Positions 8,129 to 16,644 of a DNA stretch of 49,651 nucleotides are shown here, piece after piece. Both the position numbers and the translations under genes were made by a program. Positions within the stretch are counted from its first letter, which is position 1. Every line of letters starts with the position of its first letter. This stretch comes from Alphaproteobacteria bacterium (GTDB lineage Bacteria > Pseudomonadota > Alphaproteobacteria > Rhodobacterales > Rhodobacteraceae). The DNA is taken from the NCBI GenBank assembly GCA_030424865.1, contig JAUHVR010000028.1, forward strand, positions 1 to 49,651, given 5' to 3'. The notes beneath the pieces were generated by a model. The model was not told where the DNA came from, made no database searches, and saw only the letters and a program-made list of their open reading frames with translations.

Positions 8129-9486
8129 GCGATTGGATCAAGACCCTGCCTGAGGCGGCGCAGACCTACCTGGATCAGAAACGGCTGGACGAGGTGGAAT
8201 GCATCATCGCCGACCTGCCCGGGATCGCACGTGGCAAGGCCGTGCCCGCAAGCAAATTTGCCCGGCAAAGCTACTTCCACCTGCCCGATTCGATCTTTTT
8301 CCAGACCATCACCGGCGACTGGGGCGAGGCCGCGGACGAGGACGAAGGATTTATCGAGCGGGACATGATCCTGAAGCCAGATATGTCCACCGCCACCGCC
8401 GCACCCTGGACGGGCGACTGGACGTTGCAGGTGATCCATGACGCCTATGACCGCAATGGCGAGCCGATCCCCTATGCGCCGCGCAACGTGCTTCAGCGTG
8501 TTGTCGACCTGTATCGCGCCAAGGGCTGGGAACCCGTGGTGGCGCCCGAGATGGAATTCTTTCTCGTCGCGCGCAACATTGACCCTGCCAAGAGCATCGA
8601 GCCGATGATGGGCCGATCCGGCCGCCCCGCCGCCGCGCGTCAGGCCTATAGCATGACAGCCGTCGACGAGTTCGGCCCGGTGATCGACGACATCTATGAT
8701 TTCGCCGAGGCGCAAGGCTTTGAGATTGACGGCATCACGCAGGAAGGCGGCGCCGGGCAGTTGGAAATCAACCTGCGCCATGGCGACCCCGTCAAGCTGG
8801 CGGACGAGGTCTTTTACTTTAAACGCCTGATCCGCGAGGCGGCGCTGCGCCACGATTGTTTTGCCACTTTCATGGCCAAGCCAATCGAAAACGAGCCCGG
8901 GTCTGCCATGCACATCCACCACTCGATTCTGGATGTCGAAACCGGTCAGAACCTGTTTTCCGGCCCGCAGGGCGGCGAGACGGATGCCTTCTATCACTTC
9001 ATTGGCGGGTTGCAGCACCATCTGCCCTCGGCCATCGCCGTGCAGGCGCCCTACGTGAACAGCTATCGCCGTTACGTCAAAGACCACGCCGCACCGATCA
9101 ACCTTGAGTGGGCGCGCGACAATCGGACCACGGGCATTCGGATCCCGCTCAGCTCGCCAGAGGCACGGCGGGTGGAAAACCGGCTTGCCGGCATGGATTG
9201 CAATCCCTATCTGGGCATCGCCGCCTCGCTGGCCTGCGGCTACCTCGGGCTGATCGAGGAACGCCGCCCCTCCAAGCAATTCAAGGGCGACGCCTATGAA
9301 GGCGAAGGCGATGTGCCGCCCGTGTTGGGCCAGGCGCTTGAACTGTTTGATGAGGCGACGACCTTGCACGAGGTGCTGGGCGAGGAATTCTGTCGTGTCT
9401 ACTCGATCGTGAAGCGGGCGGAATACGAGGAATTTCTGCAGGTGATCAGCCCGTGGGAACGGGAACACCTGCTGCTGAACGTCTGA
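8125..9486 (+). CDS. Glutamine-synthetase-family gamma-glutamyl-amine ligase (PuuA-like), copy 2
   Basis: A 453-residue GS-fold ligase. It contains VAPEMEFFLVARN (metal glutamates), EGGAGQLEINLRHGD, the substrate loop AKPIENEPGSAMHIHHSILD, and RRVENRLAGMDCNPYL. It differs clearly from copy 1 two genes upstream, so it is probably a paralogue for a different amine (for example diamine versus longer polyamine) rather than a recent duplicate. No adenylylation loop is seen. It overlaps the preceding amidotransferase-like gene by four bases and is followed 11 bases later by the oxidase. Confidence 0.88.
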   Translation: MSDWIKTLPEAAQTYLDQKRLDEVECIIADLPGIARGKAVPASKFARQSYFHLPDSIFFQTITGDWGEAADEDEGFIERDMILKPDMSTATAAPWTGDWTLQVIHDAYDRNGEPIPYAPRNVLQRVVDLYRAKGWEPVVAPEMEFFLVARNIDPAKSIEPMMGRSGRPAAARQAYSMTAVDEFGPVIDDIYDFAEAQGFEIDGITQEGGAGQLEINLRHGDPVKLADEVFYFKRLIREAALRHDCFATFMAKPIENEPGSAMHIHHSILDVETGQNLFSGPQGGETDAFYHFIGGLQHHLPSAIAVQAPYVNSYRRYVKDHAAPINLEWARDNRTTGIRIPLSSPEARRVENRLAGMDCNPYLGIAASLACGYLGLIEERRPSKQFKGDAYEGEGDVPPVLGQALELFDEATTLHEVLGEEFCRVYSIVKRAEYEEFLQVISPWEREHLLLNV

Positions 9487-9497
9487 GTGTCGCGACA

Positions 9498-10808
9498 ATG
9501 GCCCTCAACCTGCTTTATGCGAACGACCGTCCCGGCGCTTATCCGGACAGTTGGTATGCCGCCACGACCCAGCCTCTGCCCGCTTGTCCGCCCCTCAGGG
9601 GTGAGACCCGTGCCGATGTCTGCGTCATAGGCGGCGGCTACACCGGGCTGTCGACGGCCCTGCATCTGGCCGAGGCCGGCTTTGACGTGGTCCTGCTCGA
9701 AGCCCAACGGCTGGGCTTTGGCGCGTCGGGTCGCAATGGTGGGCAGTTGGGGTCAGGTCAGCGTGCCGACCAAGAGGCGCTGGAGGCCCGCCATGGGCGC
9801 GATACGGCGCGGCACATGTGGGATCTGGGCGAAGACGCCAAGGCGCTGGTGCGGTCGCTGATCGCGCGCCACCAGATCGACTGCCATCTCAAACCCGGCA
9901 TTGCCTGGGCCGGGTCCTCGCAAGCCGAAGCGAGGGACCTGCACACCTACGCCGAGCATCTGCAAAAGCACTATGACTACGACCAGGTCGAGCCACTGGA
10001 TGCCGGGGCGTTTCACGCCCTTTGCCCCTCGCCTGACTATTGCGGCGGTCTGCTGGATCGTGGCGCGGGGCATCTGCACCCCTTGCGGTATGCGCTCGGT
10101 CTGGCACGTGCCGCGATGGACGCGAGTGTGCGGATACACGAAACCAGCGAGGTTACCCGCATCGATCCGGGCGCGCAGGTTGCGGTCCACTCCAGCCAGG
10201 GACAGGTGCGCGCCGACCATGTGGTGCTGGCGGCCAACGGCTATCTGGGCGGGCTTCAGCCCCAGGTCGCGGCGCGGGTCATGCCGATCAACAACTTCAT
10301 TGTCGCGACCGAACCGCTGGGCGAGCGCACCCAAGAGGTTCTGACGCAGGATGTCGCCGTCGCCGACAGCCGTTTTGTGGTGAACTATTTCAGGCTAAGC
10401 CACGACGGAAGGCTGCTGTTCGGCGGAGGCGAAAGCTATGGCTATCGTTTTCCAAGCGACATCCGAGCGACGGTCAGCAAACCTATGCTGCAGATCTTTC
10501 CCGGCCTGCGCGATGTGAAACTCGACTACGCCTGGGGCGGCACCCTGGCGATCACCATGGCGCGGATGCCCTATCTGGCGCGGATCGCGCCCAACATCCT
10601 TTCCGCTTCGGGGTATTCCGGCCACGGCGTCGGCACGGCCACCCATGCTGGCCAGATGGTGGCGCAGGCCATCCAGGGTCAAAGCGCGGGTTTTGATGCC
10701 TTTGCCGTCCTGCCCACACGCCCCTTCCCCGGCGGCACCGCCCTGCGCAGCCCTCTGCTGGCGCTGGCCATGACCTGGTACGCCCTGAGGGACCGGTTGG
10801 GCCTGTAA
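9498..10808 (+). CDS. puuB: FAD-dependent oxidoreductase, gamma-glutamylputrescine oxidase-like
   Basis: A 436-residue DAO-family flavoprotein. The dinucleotide-binding motif VCVIGGGYTGLSTALHLAEAG lies at about residues 41-61, followed by FGASGRNGGQ, the usual FAD-contact segment of PuuB. The C-terminal GYSGHGVGTATHAGQMVAQAI segment closes the FAD site. It would oxidise a gamma-glutamylated amine to the aldehyde with release of ammonia and hydrogen peroxide. The ATG at 9498 is chosen; upstream codons overlap the ligase. A PuuC-type aldehyde dehydrogenase is not in this cluster; one lies at 28745 in the second amine operon. Confidence 0.87.
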   Translation: MALNLLYANDRPGAYPDSWYAATTQPLPACPPLRGETRADVCVIGGGYTGLSTALHLAEAGFDVVLLEAQRLGFGASGRNGGQLGSGQRADQEALEARHGRDTARHMWDLGEDAKALVRSLIARHQIDCHLKPGIAWAGSSQAEARDLHTYAEHLQKHYDYDQVEPLDAGAFHALCPSPDYCGGLLDRGAGHLHPLRYALGLARAAMDASVRIHETSEVTRIDPGAQVAVHSSQGQVRADHVVLAANGYLGGLQPQVAARVMPINNFIVATEPLGERTQEVLTQDVAVADSRFVVNYFRLSHDGRLLFGGGESYGYRFPSDIRATVSKPMLQIFPGLRDVKLDYAWGGTLAITMARMPYLARIAPNILSASGYSGHGVGTATHAGQMVAQAIQGQSAGFDAFAVLPTRPFPGGTALRSPLLALAMTWYALRDRLGL

Positions 10809-10821
10809 AACAGACCAAAAT

Positions 10822-10834
10822 TGACGTTACGTCA
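10822..10834. promoter_or_regulatory. Palindrome, possible operator
   Basis: TGACGT-T-ACGTCA is a perfect dyad in the 119-base gap between the oxidase stop and the aminotransferase start. It looks like a regulator site for the downstream gene; the regulator is unknown. Confidence 0.4.
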
Positions 10835-10927
10835 GCGCCCTTTCCTGTCGGGACGGGCCAGATTGTCATTTCCTTTTTTCCGACGCTTGTTTTAGAAAAC
10901 TGAAAACCACCTTTCAGGAATCGTGAA

Positions 10928-12121
10928 ATGACAACCCTACCCAACATGCACGACGCCGAACCGATCCCCGCCGCCGCGCGCGAGGCGATCGACCGCCTGA
11001 TGCACTCTGGCGACCTTTTCCGCTACACCGCACCCAAGGACGCGCCGGTAGCCCTGCTTGAGGCGGAATTCGCGCAGATGATGGGCAGCAAGTTTGCCTT
11101 GGCCGTCTCCAGCTGCTCGGCAGCACTGTTCCTGTCGTTGAAGGCCCTGGACTTGCCCCGCGATGCGCGCGTGCTGATCCCGGGCTTCACCTTTGCGGCC
11201 GTGCCGTCCTCGGTTGTGCATGCGGATTGCGTGCCGGTGCTGTGTGAGGTGGGCGAGAATTATCGCATCGACATGGCGGACTTCGAGGCCAAGCTGGATG
11301 ACGACATCCAGGCGGTGATCATCAGCCACATGCGCGGCCATACCTCGGACATGGATGCGATCATGGCGCTGTGCGACGCCCGCAACATCCCGGTGATCGA
11401 GGATGCAGCCCATTCGCTGGGTACGCTGTGGCACGACAAGAAGATCGGCACGATTGGCAAGATCGGCTGCTTCAGCTTCCAGAGCTACAAGATGATCAAT
11501 GCGGGCGAAGGCGGCATCCTGATCACCGACGACGCCGATCTGGTGGCCCGCGCGATCATCATGTCCGGCGCATACGAACACAACTGGAAGAAACACCCGG
11601 TCCTGCAAGAGGCCTTTGGCACCTGGCAGAACAAGCTGCCGCTTTATAACCTGCGCATGTCGAACCTGAGCGCCGTGGTGATCCGCCCCCAACTGCCGGA
11701 GCTGGCCCGCCGTGTGGCGGATGGGCGTCGCAACCACGATCTGGTGGCCGAGGCGCTGAACAGCTCGCCCTGGATCGACGTTCCCGAGAAACTGGCGCCC
11801 GAGACCCGCGCGCCAGATTCCCTGCAATTCAACCTTGTGGGCATGGACGACGCCGAGGTCACGGCCTTTGTCGAAGTGGCAGAAGCGGCGGGGGTCAAAG
11901 TTCAGGTCTTTGGCCTGAGCAGTGACAACGCGCGGGCGTTCTGGAACTGGCAGTTCATGCCCGAGATGCCCGAACTGCCGCAGACAAGGGCGATGCTGAT
12001 GCGCGCCTGTGACACCCGCCTGCCCGCCCGCCTGACGGCGGCCGAGTGTGACGCGGTGGCCGGGGTTCTGCTGAATGCGGCGCAGTCGGTGATGAACCCC
12101 GCCCGCGCCTACGGGACCTGA
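10928..12121 (+). CDS. DegT/DnrJ/EryC1-family PLP aminotransferase
   Basis: A 397-residue fold-type I aminotransferase. The PLP-binding lysine is Lys188 in CFSFQSYKMINAGEGG, preceded by the pyridine-contact aspartate in VIEDAAHSLG (Asp159) and the phosphate-contact SSCSAAL segment near 61. Family members transaminate keto-sugars or related cyclic ketones using glutamate or glutamine. There is no sugar biosynthesis cluster around it, so the substrate is open. It has its own leader with a palindrome at 10822 and a small hairpin just ahead of its ribosome site. It converges on phaR with only one base between the stops. Confidence 0.85.
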   Translation: MTTLPNMHDAEPIPAAAREAIDRLMHSGDLFRYTAPKDAPVALLEAEFAQMMGSKFALAVSSCSAALFLSLKALDLPRDARVLIPGFTFAAVPSSVVHADCVPVLCEVGENYRIDMADFEAKLDDDIQAVIISHMRGHTSDMDAIMALCDARNIPVIEDAAHSLGTLWHDKKIGTIGKIGCFSFQSYKMINAGEGGILITDDADLVARAIIMSGAYEHNWKKHPVLQEAFGTWQNKLPLYNLRMSNLSAVVIRPQLPELARRVADGRRNHDLVAEALNSSPWIDVPEKLAPETRAPDSLQFNLVGMDDAEVTAFVEVAEAAGVKVQVFGLSSDNARAFWNWQFMPEMPELPQTRAMLMRACDTRLPARLTAAECDAVAGVLLNAAQSVMNPARAYGT

Positions 12122-12122
12122 G

Positions 12123-12680
12123 TTATTCCCCCAGCTTGCTGAGCTTCTGCTGAAGTTCGGCAAGCTGCTTCTTGATCTCACCCAGATCTTCGGATGGGGT
12201 GTTGTCACCTTCGCCGTCCTGGGTGGGCGGAACGCCGGTCGAGCCCATGCCCCCGGTCATCGCCTTCAGGAACGCCTCTTGCTGCGCCTGCACAGCCTCG
12301 AACCCGGGCAGTTTCGCCATGGGGTTCACCTTTTGCATGTTCTCGACCCAGGCCGACTGGCTTTCGCGAAACATCTCGAAGCTTTGCGCCAGGAACTGCG
12401 GAACTGTGCTGGTGGCCTGCGTCGTGTAGCTGCGCACCAGGTCGTTCAGCACGTTGATCGGCAGAACGTTTTCGCCGCGGCTTTCGTGTTCGGCTATGAT
12501 TTGCAACAGATATTGCCGGGTCAGGTCATCGCCCGACTTGAGGTCGACGATCTGAACCTCGCGGCCATCGCGGATGAAACCGGCAATGTCCTCCAGCGTG
12601 ACGTAATCGCTGGTTTCTGTGTTGTATAGCCTCCGACTCGCGTAGCGTTTGATCAGAAGCGGTGTCTCAGTGTCTGCCAC
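12123..12680 (-). CDS. phaR: PHA accumulation regulator PhaR
   Basis: A 185-residue repressor that senses PHB granules and controls phasin synthesis. The conserved N-terminal DNA-binding domain reads LLIKRYASRRLYNTETSDYV, then VTLEDIAGFIRDGREVQIVD (PHB_acc_N), followed by an accessory region and a C-terminal coiled-coil tail (EIKKQLAELQQKLSKLGE). The GTG start at 12680 has a GGAGGG ribosome site. The longer ATG start at 12710 would fall inside a CTGC-N3-GCAG operator, which argues against it. The operator suggests autoregulation. Confidence 0.92.
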   Translation of the reverse strand: MADTETPLLIKRYASRRLYNTETSDYVTLEDIAGFIRDGREVQIVDLKSGDDLTRQYLLQIIAEHESRGENVLPINVLNDLVRSYTTQATSTVPQFLAQSFEMFRESQSAWVENMQKVNPMAKLPGFEAVQAQQEAFLKAMTGGMGSTGVPPTQDGEGDNTPSEDLGEIKKQLAELQQKLSKLGE

Positions 12681-12704
12681 GGGTCCCTCCCAAGATACGG
12701 GGCG

Positions 12705-12715
12705 CTGCACCGCAG
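12705..12715. promoter_or_regulatory. PhaR operator candidate in front of phaR
   Basis: CTGCACCGCAG fits CTGC-N3-GCAG and extends to a 13-base dyad with the flanking G and C. The same pattern occurs twice at the phasin promoter. It lies 25 bases upstream of the phaR GTG, consistent with autorepression. Confidence 0.7.
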
Positions 12716-12729
12716 CTTATGCCCTTGCA

Positions 12730-12762
12730 GAAAAAAAGAAAAGCCCGAGCAAGCGCTCGGGC
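12730..12762 (-). terminator. Rho-independent terminator of the phasin gene
   Basis: On the minus strand GCCCGAGC pairs with GCTCGGGC around a four-base loop, followed by TTTTCTTTTTTT. It separates the phasin transcript from phaR. Confidence 0.9.
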
Positions 12763-12845
12763 CTTTACGAAATCGGCCGGGCTGAAATTGCCCGGCCTGC
12801 AAAACGCGTCTTTGGGAGGGAAGCGCGTCTGCTCGCAATCAGCGA

Positions 12846-13292
12846 TTACTTCGCTGCAGCTGCTTTCTTGGCAGCCGAAGTCACTTCTTCGGTTGCTTTC
12901 TTGACAGCGGCAGTTGCGTCTTCGGTCAGGTCCTTGCCTGCTGCCATCATCAGTTCGACGGTGTCCATCTGAACTTTCTTGGCAACTTCAGCGAAGGCGG
13001 CCATGTTTTCGGCTGCAACTTCTGCCTGTGCCGAAGCGAAGTCGGTCAGGGCTTTGGCGTAGTCGGCCGGCTCTGCCTTGGCTTTCGACATGTCGGCCAG
13101 TTTGGCCAGGGTGTCTTTGGTCCACTTCGACGAGATTTCCGACGACTTCTCGGCGGCTTCCAGAGCGACGCCCGACAGCTTTTCGGCCAGGGTTGCGTTG
13201 GTCTTGAACGCGTCTTCCAGAGCGGCGGTGTCAACCGGGAATGCGCCCATAACGTCTTTCATGACGGCGGTGAAATCTTGGGTCTTTGCCAT
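12846..13292 (-). CDS. phaP: Phasin (PHA granule surface protein)
   Basis: A 148-residue helical, alanine- and lysine-rich protein starting MAKTQDFTAVMKDVMGAFPVD, with long amphipathic helices (ALEAAEKSSEISSKWTKDTLAKLADM) and an Ala/Lys tail. This matches the phasin family that coats polyhydroxyalkanoate granules and sets granule size. A ribosome site AAGGA precedes the ATG. It lies downstream of phaC with its own promoter carrying two PhaR-type dyads, and has a strong terminator. High expression during polymer storage is expected. Confidence 0.9.
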   Translation of the reverse strand: MAKTQDFTAVMKDVMGAFPVDTAALEDAFKTNATLAEKLSGVALEAAEKSSEISSKWTKDTLAKLADMSKAKAEPADYAKALTDFASAQAEVAAENMAAFAEVAKKVQMDTVELMMAAGKDLTEDATAAVKKATEEVTSAAKKAAAAK

Positions 13293-13349
13293 TTTCTTAA
13301 TCCTTCGGTGCTGCGCGGGCCCACCCCGCGTTTCTCTGCAACTGCGAAG

Positions 13350-13378
13350 AATATGCTTTCTGCAGCGCAGCATTTCAA
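13350..13378 (-). promoter_or_regulatory. Phasin promoter
   Basis: Minus-strand -35 TTGAAA (13373-13378), a 17-base spacer and -10 CATATT (13350-13355). The spacer contains a complete PhaR-type dyad, the classic layout for repression by blocking RNA polymerase. Confidence 0.65.
13360..13370. promoter_or_regulatory. PhaR operator candidate 1 of the phasin promoter
   Basis: CTGCAGCGCAG, an exact CTGC-N3-GCAG dyad lying between the predicted -35 and -10 boxes of the phasin promoter. Confidence 0.75.
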
Positions 13379-13389
13379 GGTTTTTGTCG

Positions 13390-13400
13390 CTGCACTGCAG
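13390..13400. promoter_or_regulatory. PhaR operator candidate 2 of the phasin promoter
   Basis: CTGCACTGCAG, a second exact CTGC-N3-GCAG dyad. It is centred exactly 30 bases from the first, about three helical turns, so two repressors could bind on the same DNA face. Confidence 0.75.
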
Positions 13401-13424
13401 AAAAAAATGGGTCGTCCTTTGGAA

Positions 13425-15218
13425 TCAGGTACTTGCCTTGACCCGAACATAGGTGCCCGGCGCATCACACAGTGGCGGATGGTTCGAATCACCGGGTTCG
13501 CGCGCCGGAACCTTCTTTCCGGACTTCTTGCGCAGCCAGCTTTCCCAAACCGGCCACCAGCTGCCTTCGTGGAACTCGGCGCCTTCGAACCACTCGTCCG
13601 CCGTGCCTTTCAGATCCGCGTTGGTATAGTGCCCGTACTTCTTCTTGCTGGGCGGATTCACGATGCCCGCGATGTGGCCAGACTGCCCAACGATAAAGGT
13701 CTTGGACCGGCTGCCCATCTTCTGGACACCGCGATAGACGTCTTTCCAGGCAGCGATGTGATCGGTCTCGGTCGCGATCGAGCACAGCGGCACGGTGACG
13801 TCCTTGATCGAAAGCTCTTCGCCCAGCATGGGGAAGGTGCCCTCGATAAATTCGTTCCGCTGGCACAACCCACGCAGGTACTGCATCGTCATCTTGCCGG
13901 GCAGCCCCGAGCCATCGCCGTTCCAGTACAGCAGGTCGAACGCCGGGGGCGTCTCACCCATCATGTAGTTGCGGATGGCGGGCTGATAGATCAGGTCGTT
14001 CGAGCGCAGGAACGACATGGTGCGCCCCATGATGAAGGACCGCAGGATGCCCTGAGCCGCGACTTCCTCTTCGATGCCGTCGATGAAATCGTTCTGCAGG
14101 AAGGGCGTGAATTCGCCCTGTTCCGAGAAATCGGTCAGCGTCGTGAAGAACGTCGCCGACTTCACGGACTTGTCCGCCCGCTTTTTCAAAAGCGCCAGGG
14201 TCAGGTTCAGGGTCGTCCCGGCGATGCAATAACCAACGGCGTTCACCTGCTTCTGCTTGGTGATGGCTTTGGCAATCTCGATGGCCTGCAGGAAACCGTC
14301 GCCGACATAGTCCTCCATCCCGACGTCCGCGAAACTGGCATCCGGGTTGACCCAGCTGACCACGAACAGCGTATAGCCCTGATCTACGATCCACTTGATC
14401 AAGCTGTTCTTTTCCTTGAGGTCAAGAATGTAGAACTTGTTGATCCATGGCGGGAACAGAACGATCGGCACCTCGTGCACCTGTTCCGTCGAGGGGCTGT
14501 ACTGGATCAGCTCCATCATCTTGTTGCGATAGACAACCTTGCCCGGCGAGGTCGCGATATTGCCGCCAATCTCGAAAGCCTCTTCATCGGCCAAGCGGAC
14601 CACCAGCTCGCCGTTGTTGGCCTCAAGATCCGCCACCAGGTTCTCGAGCCCTTTGACAAGGGATTCGCCCTCGGTTTCGACGGCTTTCTGCAATGCGTCA
14701 GGGTTGGTCTGCAAAAAGTTCGTCGGAGACATCATATCGACGATCTGCTGGCCGAAATAGGTCAAGCGGCGTTTCTCGACCTCGTCGAGATGTTCAATTT
14801 CAGAAATAGCCTGCTGAATGGCGTCGGAATTGATCAAATATTGTTGCTTGATGAAATTGAAATAAGGGTGGCTGTCCCACAGCGGATTGGCGAAGCGGCG
14901 ATCCTTGGGGCCCGTGTCTTCGGGGGGTTGCAGCTTTCCCTTGGCCAGCGCCTGCTGCGCCTCAAGGAAGTGGGACACCGCCTTGCCCCAGTAATGGATC
15001 TGCTGTTCAAAGATTTTTGCAGGGTTTTCCAGCATTTCCTGCCAATAGGCCTGTGCTGCCTTGGCATAAAGATCCTGGCTGGGACCATGCAGATTGGGGT
15101 TCACCGCATTCTTGTTCGTGACCGCGTTGAGCAAGCGTTCGGTCAATTCTTCGACACGCGTCATGTTCCGGCTCAGCCTCTCCAGGTCTTCACCTGCGTC
15201 AACCTCGTTTATTGTCAT
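13425..15218 (-). CDS. phaC: Class I poly(R)-hydroxyalkanoic acid synthase
   Basis: A 597-residue PHA synthase that polymerises hydroxyacyl-CoA, mainly 3-hydroxybutyryl-CoA, at the granule surface. The lipase-like box GYCIAG places the nucleophile at about Cys331. The catalytic partners are Asp486 in IATETDHIAAW and His515 in GQSGHIAG. The N-terminal PhaC domain (about 90-260) contains WGKAVSHFLEAQ. The length is typical of class I. It is divergent from phaZ (106 bases between starts) and upstream of the phasin on the same strand. Confidence 0.96.
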   Translation of the reverse strand: MTINEVDAGEDLERLSRNMTRVEELTERLLNAVTNKNAVNPNLHGPSQDLYAKAAQAYWQEMLENPAKIFEQQIHYWGKAVSHFLEAQQALAKGKLQPPEDTGPKDRRFANPLWDSHPYFNFIKQQYLINSDAIQQAISEIEHLDEVEKRRLTYFGQQIVDMMSPTNFLQTNPDALQKAVETEGESLVKGLENLVADLEANNGELVVRLADEEAFEIGGNIATSPGKVVYRNKMMELIQYSPSTEQVHEVPIVLFPPWINKFYILDLKEKNSLIKWIVDQGYTLFVVSWVNPDASFADVGMEDYVGDGFLQAIEIAKAITKQKQVNAVGYCIAGTTLNLTLALLKKRADKSVKSATFFTTLTDFSEQGEFTPFLQNDFIDGIEEEVAAQGILRSFIMGRTMSFLRSNDLIYQPAIRNYMMGETPPAFDLLYWNGDGSGLPGKMTMQYLRGLCQRNEFIEGTFPMLGEELSIKDVTVPLCSIATETDHIAAWKDVYRGVQKMGSRSKTFIVGQSGHIAGIVNPPSKKKYGHYTNADLKGTADEWFEGAEFHEGSWWPVWESWLRKKSGKKVPAREPGDSNHPPLCDAPGTYVRVKAST

Positions 15219-15324
15219 AAGGAAATTTCCCCCCTATCTTCGCCACCGCAGCATAACGTCGCCACGGTCGGGGGGCAAAGCGACGAATTGGCCCGAATCT
15301 CGGGTTCGGCTTAAGGAGACGCAA

Positions 15325-16593
15325 ATGCGCTATATGGCGACGTACGATTTGATGGAGACCATCCGAAACACCAACCAGTGGCTTGGGGCCACGGCCAAGA
15401 CCATGGCGTCTTATCCGGCCTTTGCCATGGTGCCGAATCCGGCGCTGCAATGGATGGCCGCCTGGGGTGAGGTGACAGAACGCACCTTCGAACGCATGGT
15501 GGTCAAACCCGGCTGGGGCATCCGGTCAATGACCTGCGAAGACGGCAAGGACCACGTGGTGGTCAAGCGCCGTGTCGTCGAACGCGCCTTTGGTGATCTT
15601 TTGCATTTCGAGGTACAGGGCCGCGCACCGAAACCCCGCAAGGTTCTGCTGGTTGCGCCGATGTCCGGCCACTACGCGACCCTGCTTCGGTCGACCGTGA
15701 TCTCGCTTCTGCCCGACTGCGAAGTCTATGTCACCGACTGGCACAATGCCCGCGACATCCCGGTGTCCGAAGGCAAGTTCGATGTCGAGGATTACACCCT
15801 TTATCTTGTTGAATTCATGAAGTTCCTGGGGCCCGACACCCATGTGATCGCGGTCTGCCAACCGGCGCCGCTGACGCTGGCGGCAACCGCCTACCTGGCG
15901 GAACAGGACCCCGACGCGCAGCCCCGCACGCTGACCCTGATCGGCGGCCCGATCGACCCCGATGCGGCCGATACCGACGTGACGGATTTTGGCCGCCGCG
16001 TCACCATGGGCCAGCTCGAAGAAACGATGATCCAGCGCGTTGGCTTCAAATACAAGGGCGTGGGTCGCATGGTCTATCCCGGCCTGTTGCAGCTTGCCTC
16101 GTTCATGTCGATGAACGCCGATCGTCACTCCAAAGCCTTTACCGACCAGATCGTCCGGGTCTCGCGCGGCGAAGCATCGGACCACGACGCACACAACCGA
16201 TTCTACGACGAATACCTTGCCGTCATGGACATGCCGGCCGAATTCTATCTGTCCACCGTCGAGCGCATCTTCAAGAAATGCGAGATCGCCAAGAATGCCT
16301 TTACCGTCGAAGGTCATCGCGTCGATTGCAGCAAGATCACCAGCGTTGCGATCAAGACCGTCGAAGGCGGCAAAGACGACATCACGGCCCCTGGACAATG
16401 CATTGCAGCATTGGACCTGTGCACCGGTCTGCCGGATGAGAAAAAAGCCAGCTATGTCGAACCGAATGCCGGTCACTACGGCATCTTTGCGGGCAGCAGC
16501 TGGCGGAACAACATCCGCCCGCTGGTGCTGGAGTTCATTGACGCCAACAGTGATGCTGAACCGGCGAAAGGCGCGACACTCAGCGTTGTTTGA
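15325..16593 (+). CDS. phaZ: Intracellular polyhydroxyalkanoate depolymerase
   Basis: A 422-residue depolymerase that mobilises stored PHB. It starts MRYMATYDLMETIRNTNQWL after an AAGGAGA ribosome site. The nucleophile is the cysteine of VCQPAP (about Cys178), the arrangement found in intracellular PHB depolymerases. HVIAVCQPAPLTLAATAYLA and the C-terminal NAGHYGIFAGSSWR segment (histidine) complete the hydrolase core. It is divergent from phaC, so synthesis and breakdown genes share one control region. A clear terminator follows. Confidence 0.94.
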   Translation: MRYMATYDLMETIRNTNQWLGATAKTMASYPAFAMVPNPALQWMAAWGEVTERTFERMVVKPGWGIRSMTCEDGKDHVVVKRRVVERAFGDLLHFEVQGRAPKPRKVLLVAPMSGHYATLLRSTVISLLPDCEVYVTDWHNARDIPVSEGKFDVEDYTLYLVEFMKFLGPDTHVIAVCQPAPLTLAATAYLAEQDPDAQPRTLTLIGGPIDPDAADTDVTDFGRRVTMGQLEETMIQRVGFKYKGVGRMVYPGLLQLASFMSMNADRHSKAFTDQIVRVSRGEASDHDAHNRFYDEYLAVMDMPAEFYLSTVERIFKKCEIAKNAFTVEGHRVDCSKITSVAIKTVEGGKDDITAPGQCIAALDLCTGLPDEKKASYVEPNAGHYGIFAGSSWRNNIRPLVLEFIDANSDAEPAKGATLSVV

Positions 16594-16618
16594 TCTGTCC
16601 AAGACCTGAATACAGATA

Positions 16619-16643
16619 GGCCCCGCACTGCGGGGCCTTTTTT
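16619..16643 (+). terminator. Rho-independent terminator of phaZ
   Basis: GGCCCCGC pairs with GCGGGGCC around a three-base ACT loop, followed by six T residues. Confidence 0.9.
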
Positions 16644-16644
16644 G

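Noticed and set aside
7978-9498. A 506-codon minus-strand frame opposite the second PuuA-like ligase
   Set aside because: Shadow of a certain gene in high-G+C DNA.
12681-12710. Longer PhaR starting at ATG 12710
   Set aside because: The ATG falls inside the operator dyad, lacks a ribosome site, and the GTG at 12680 has GGAGGG.
13278-15314. A 678-codon plus-strand frame opposite phaC
   Set aside because: It mirrors the codon pattern of phaC, has no recognisable domain, and phaC is certain.
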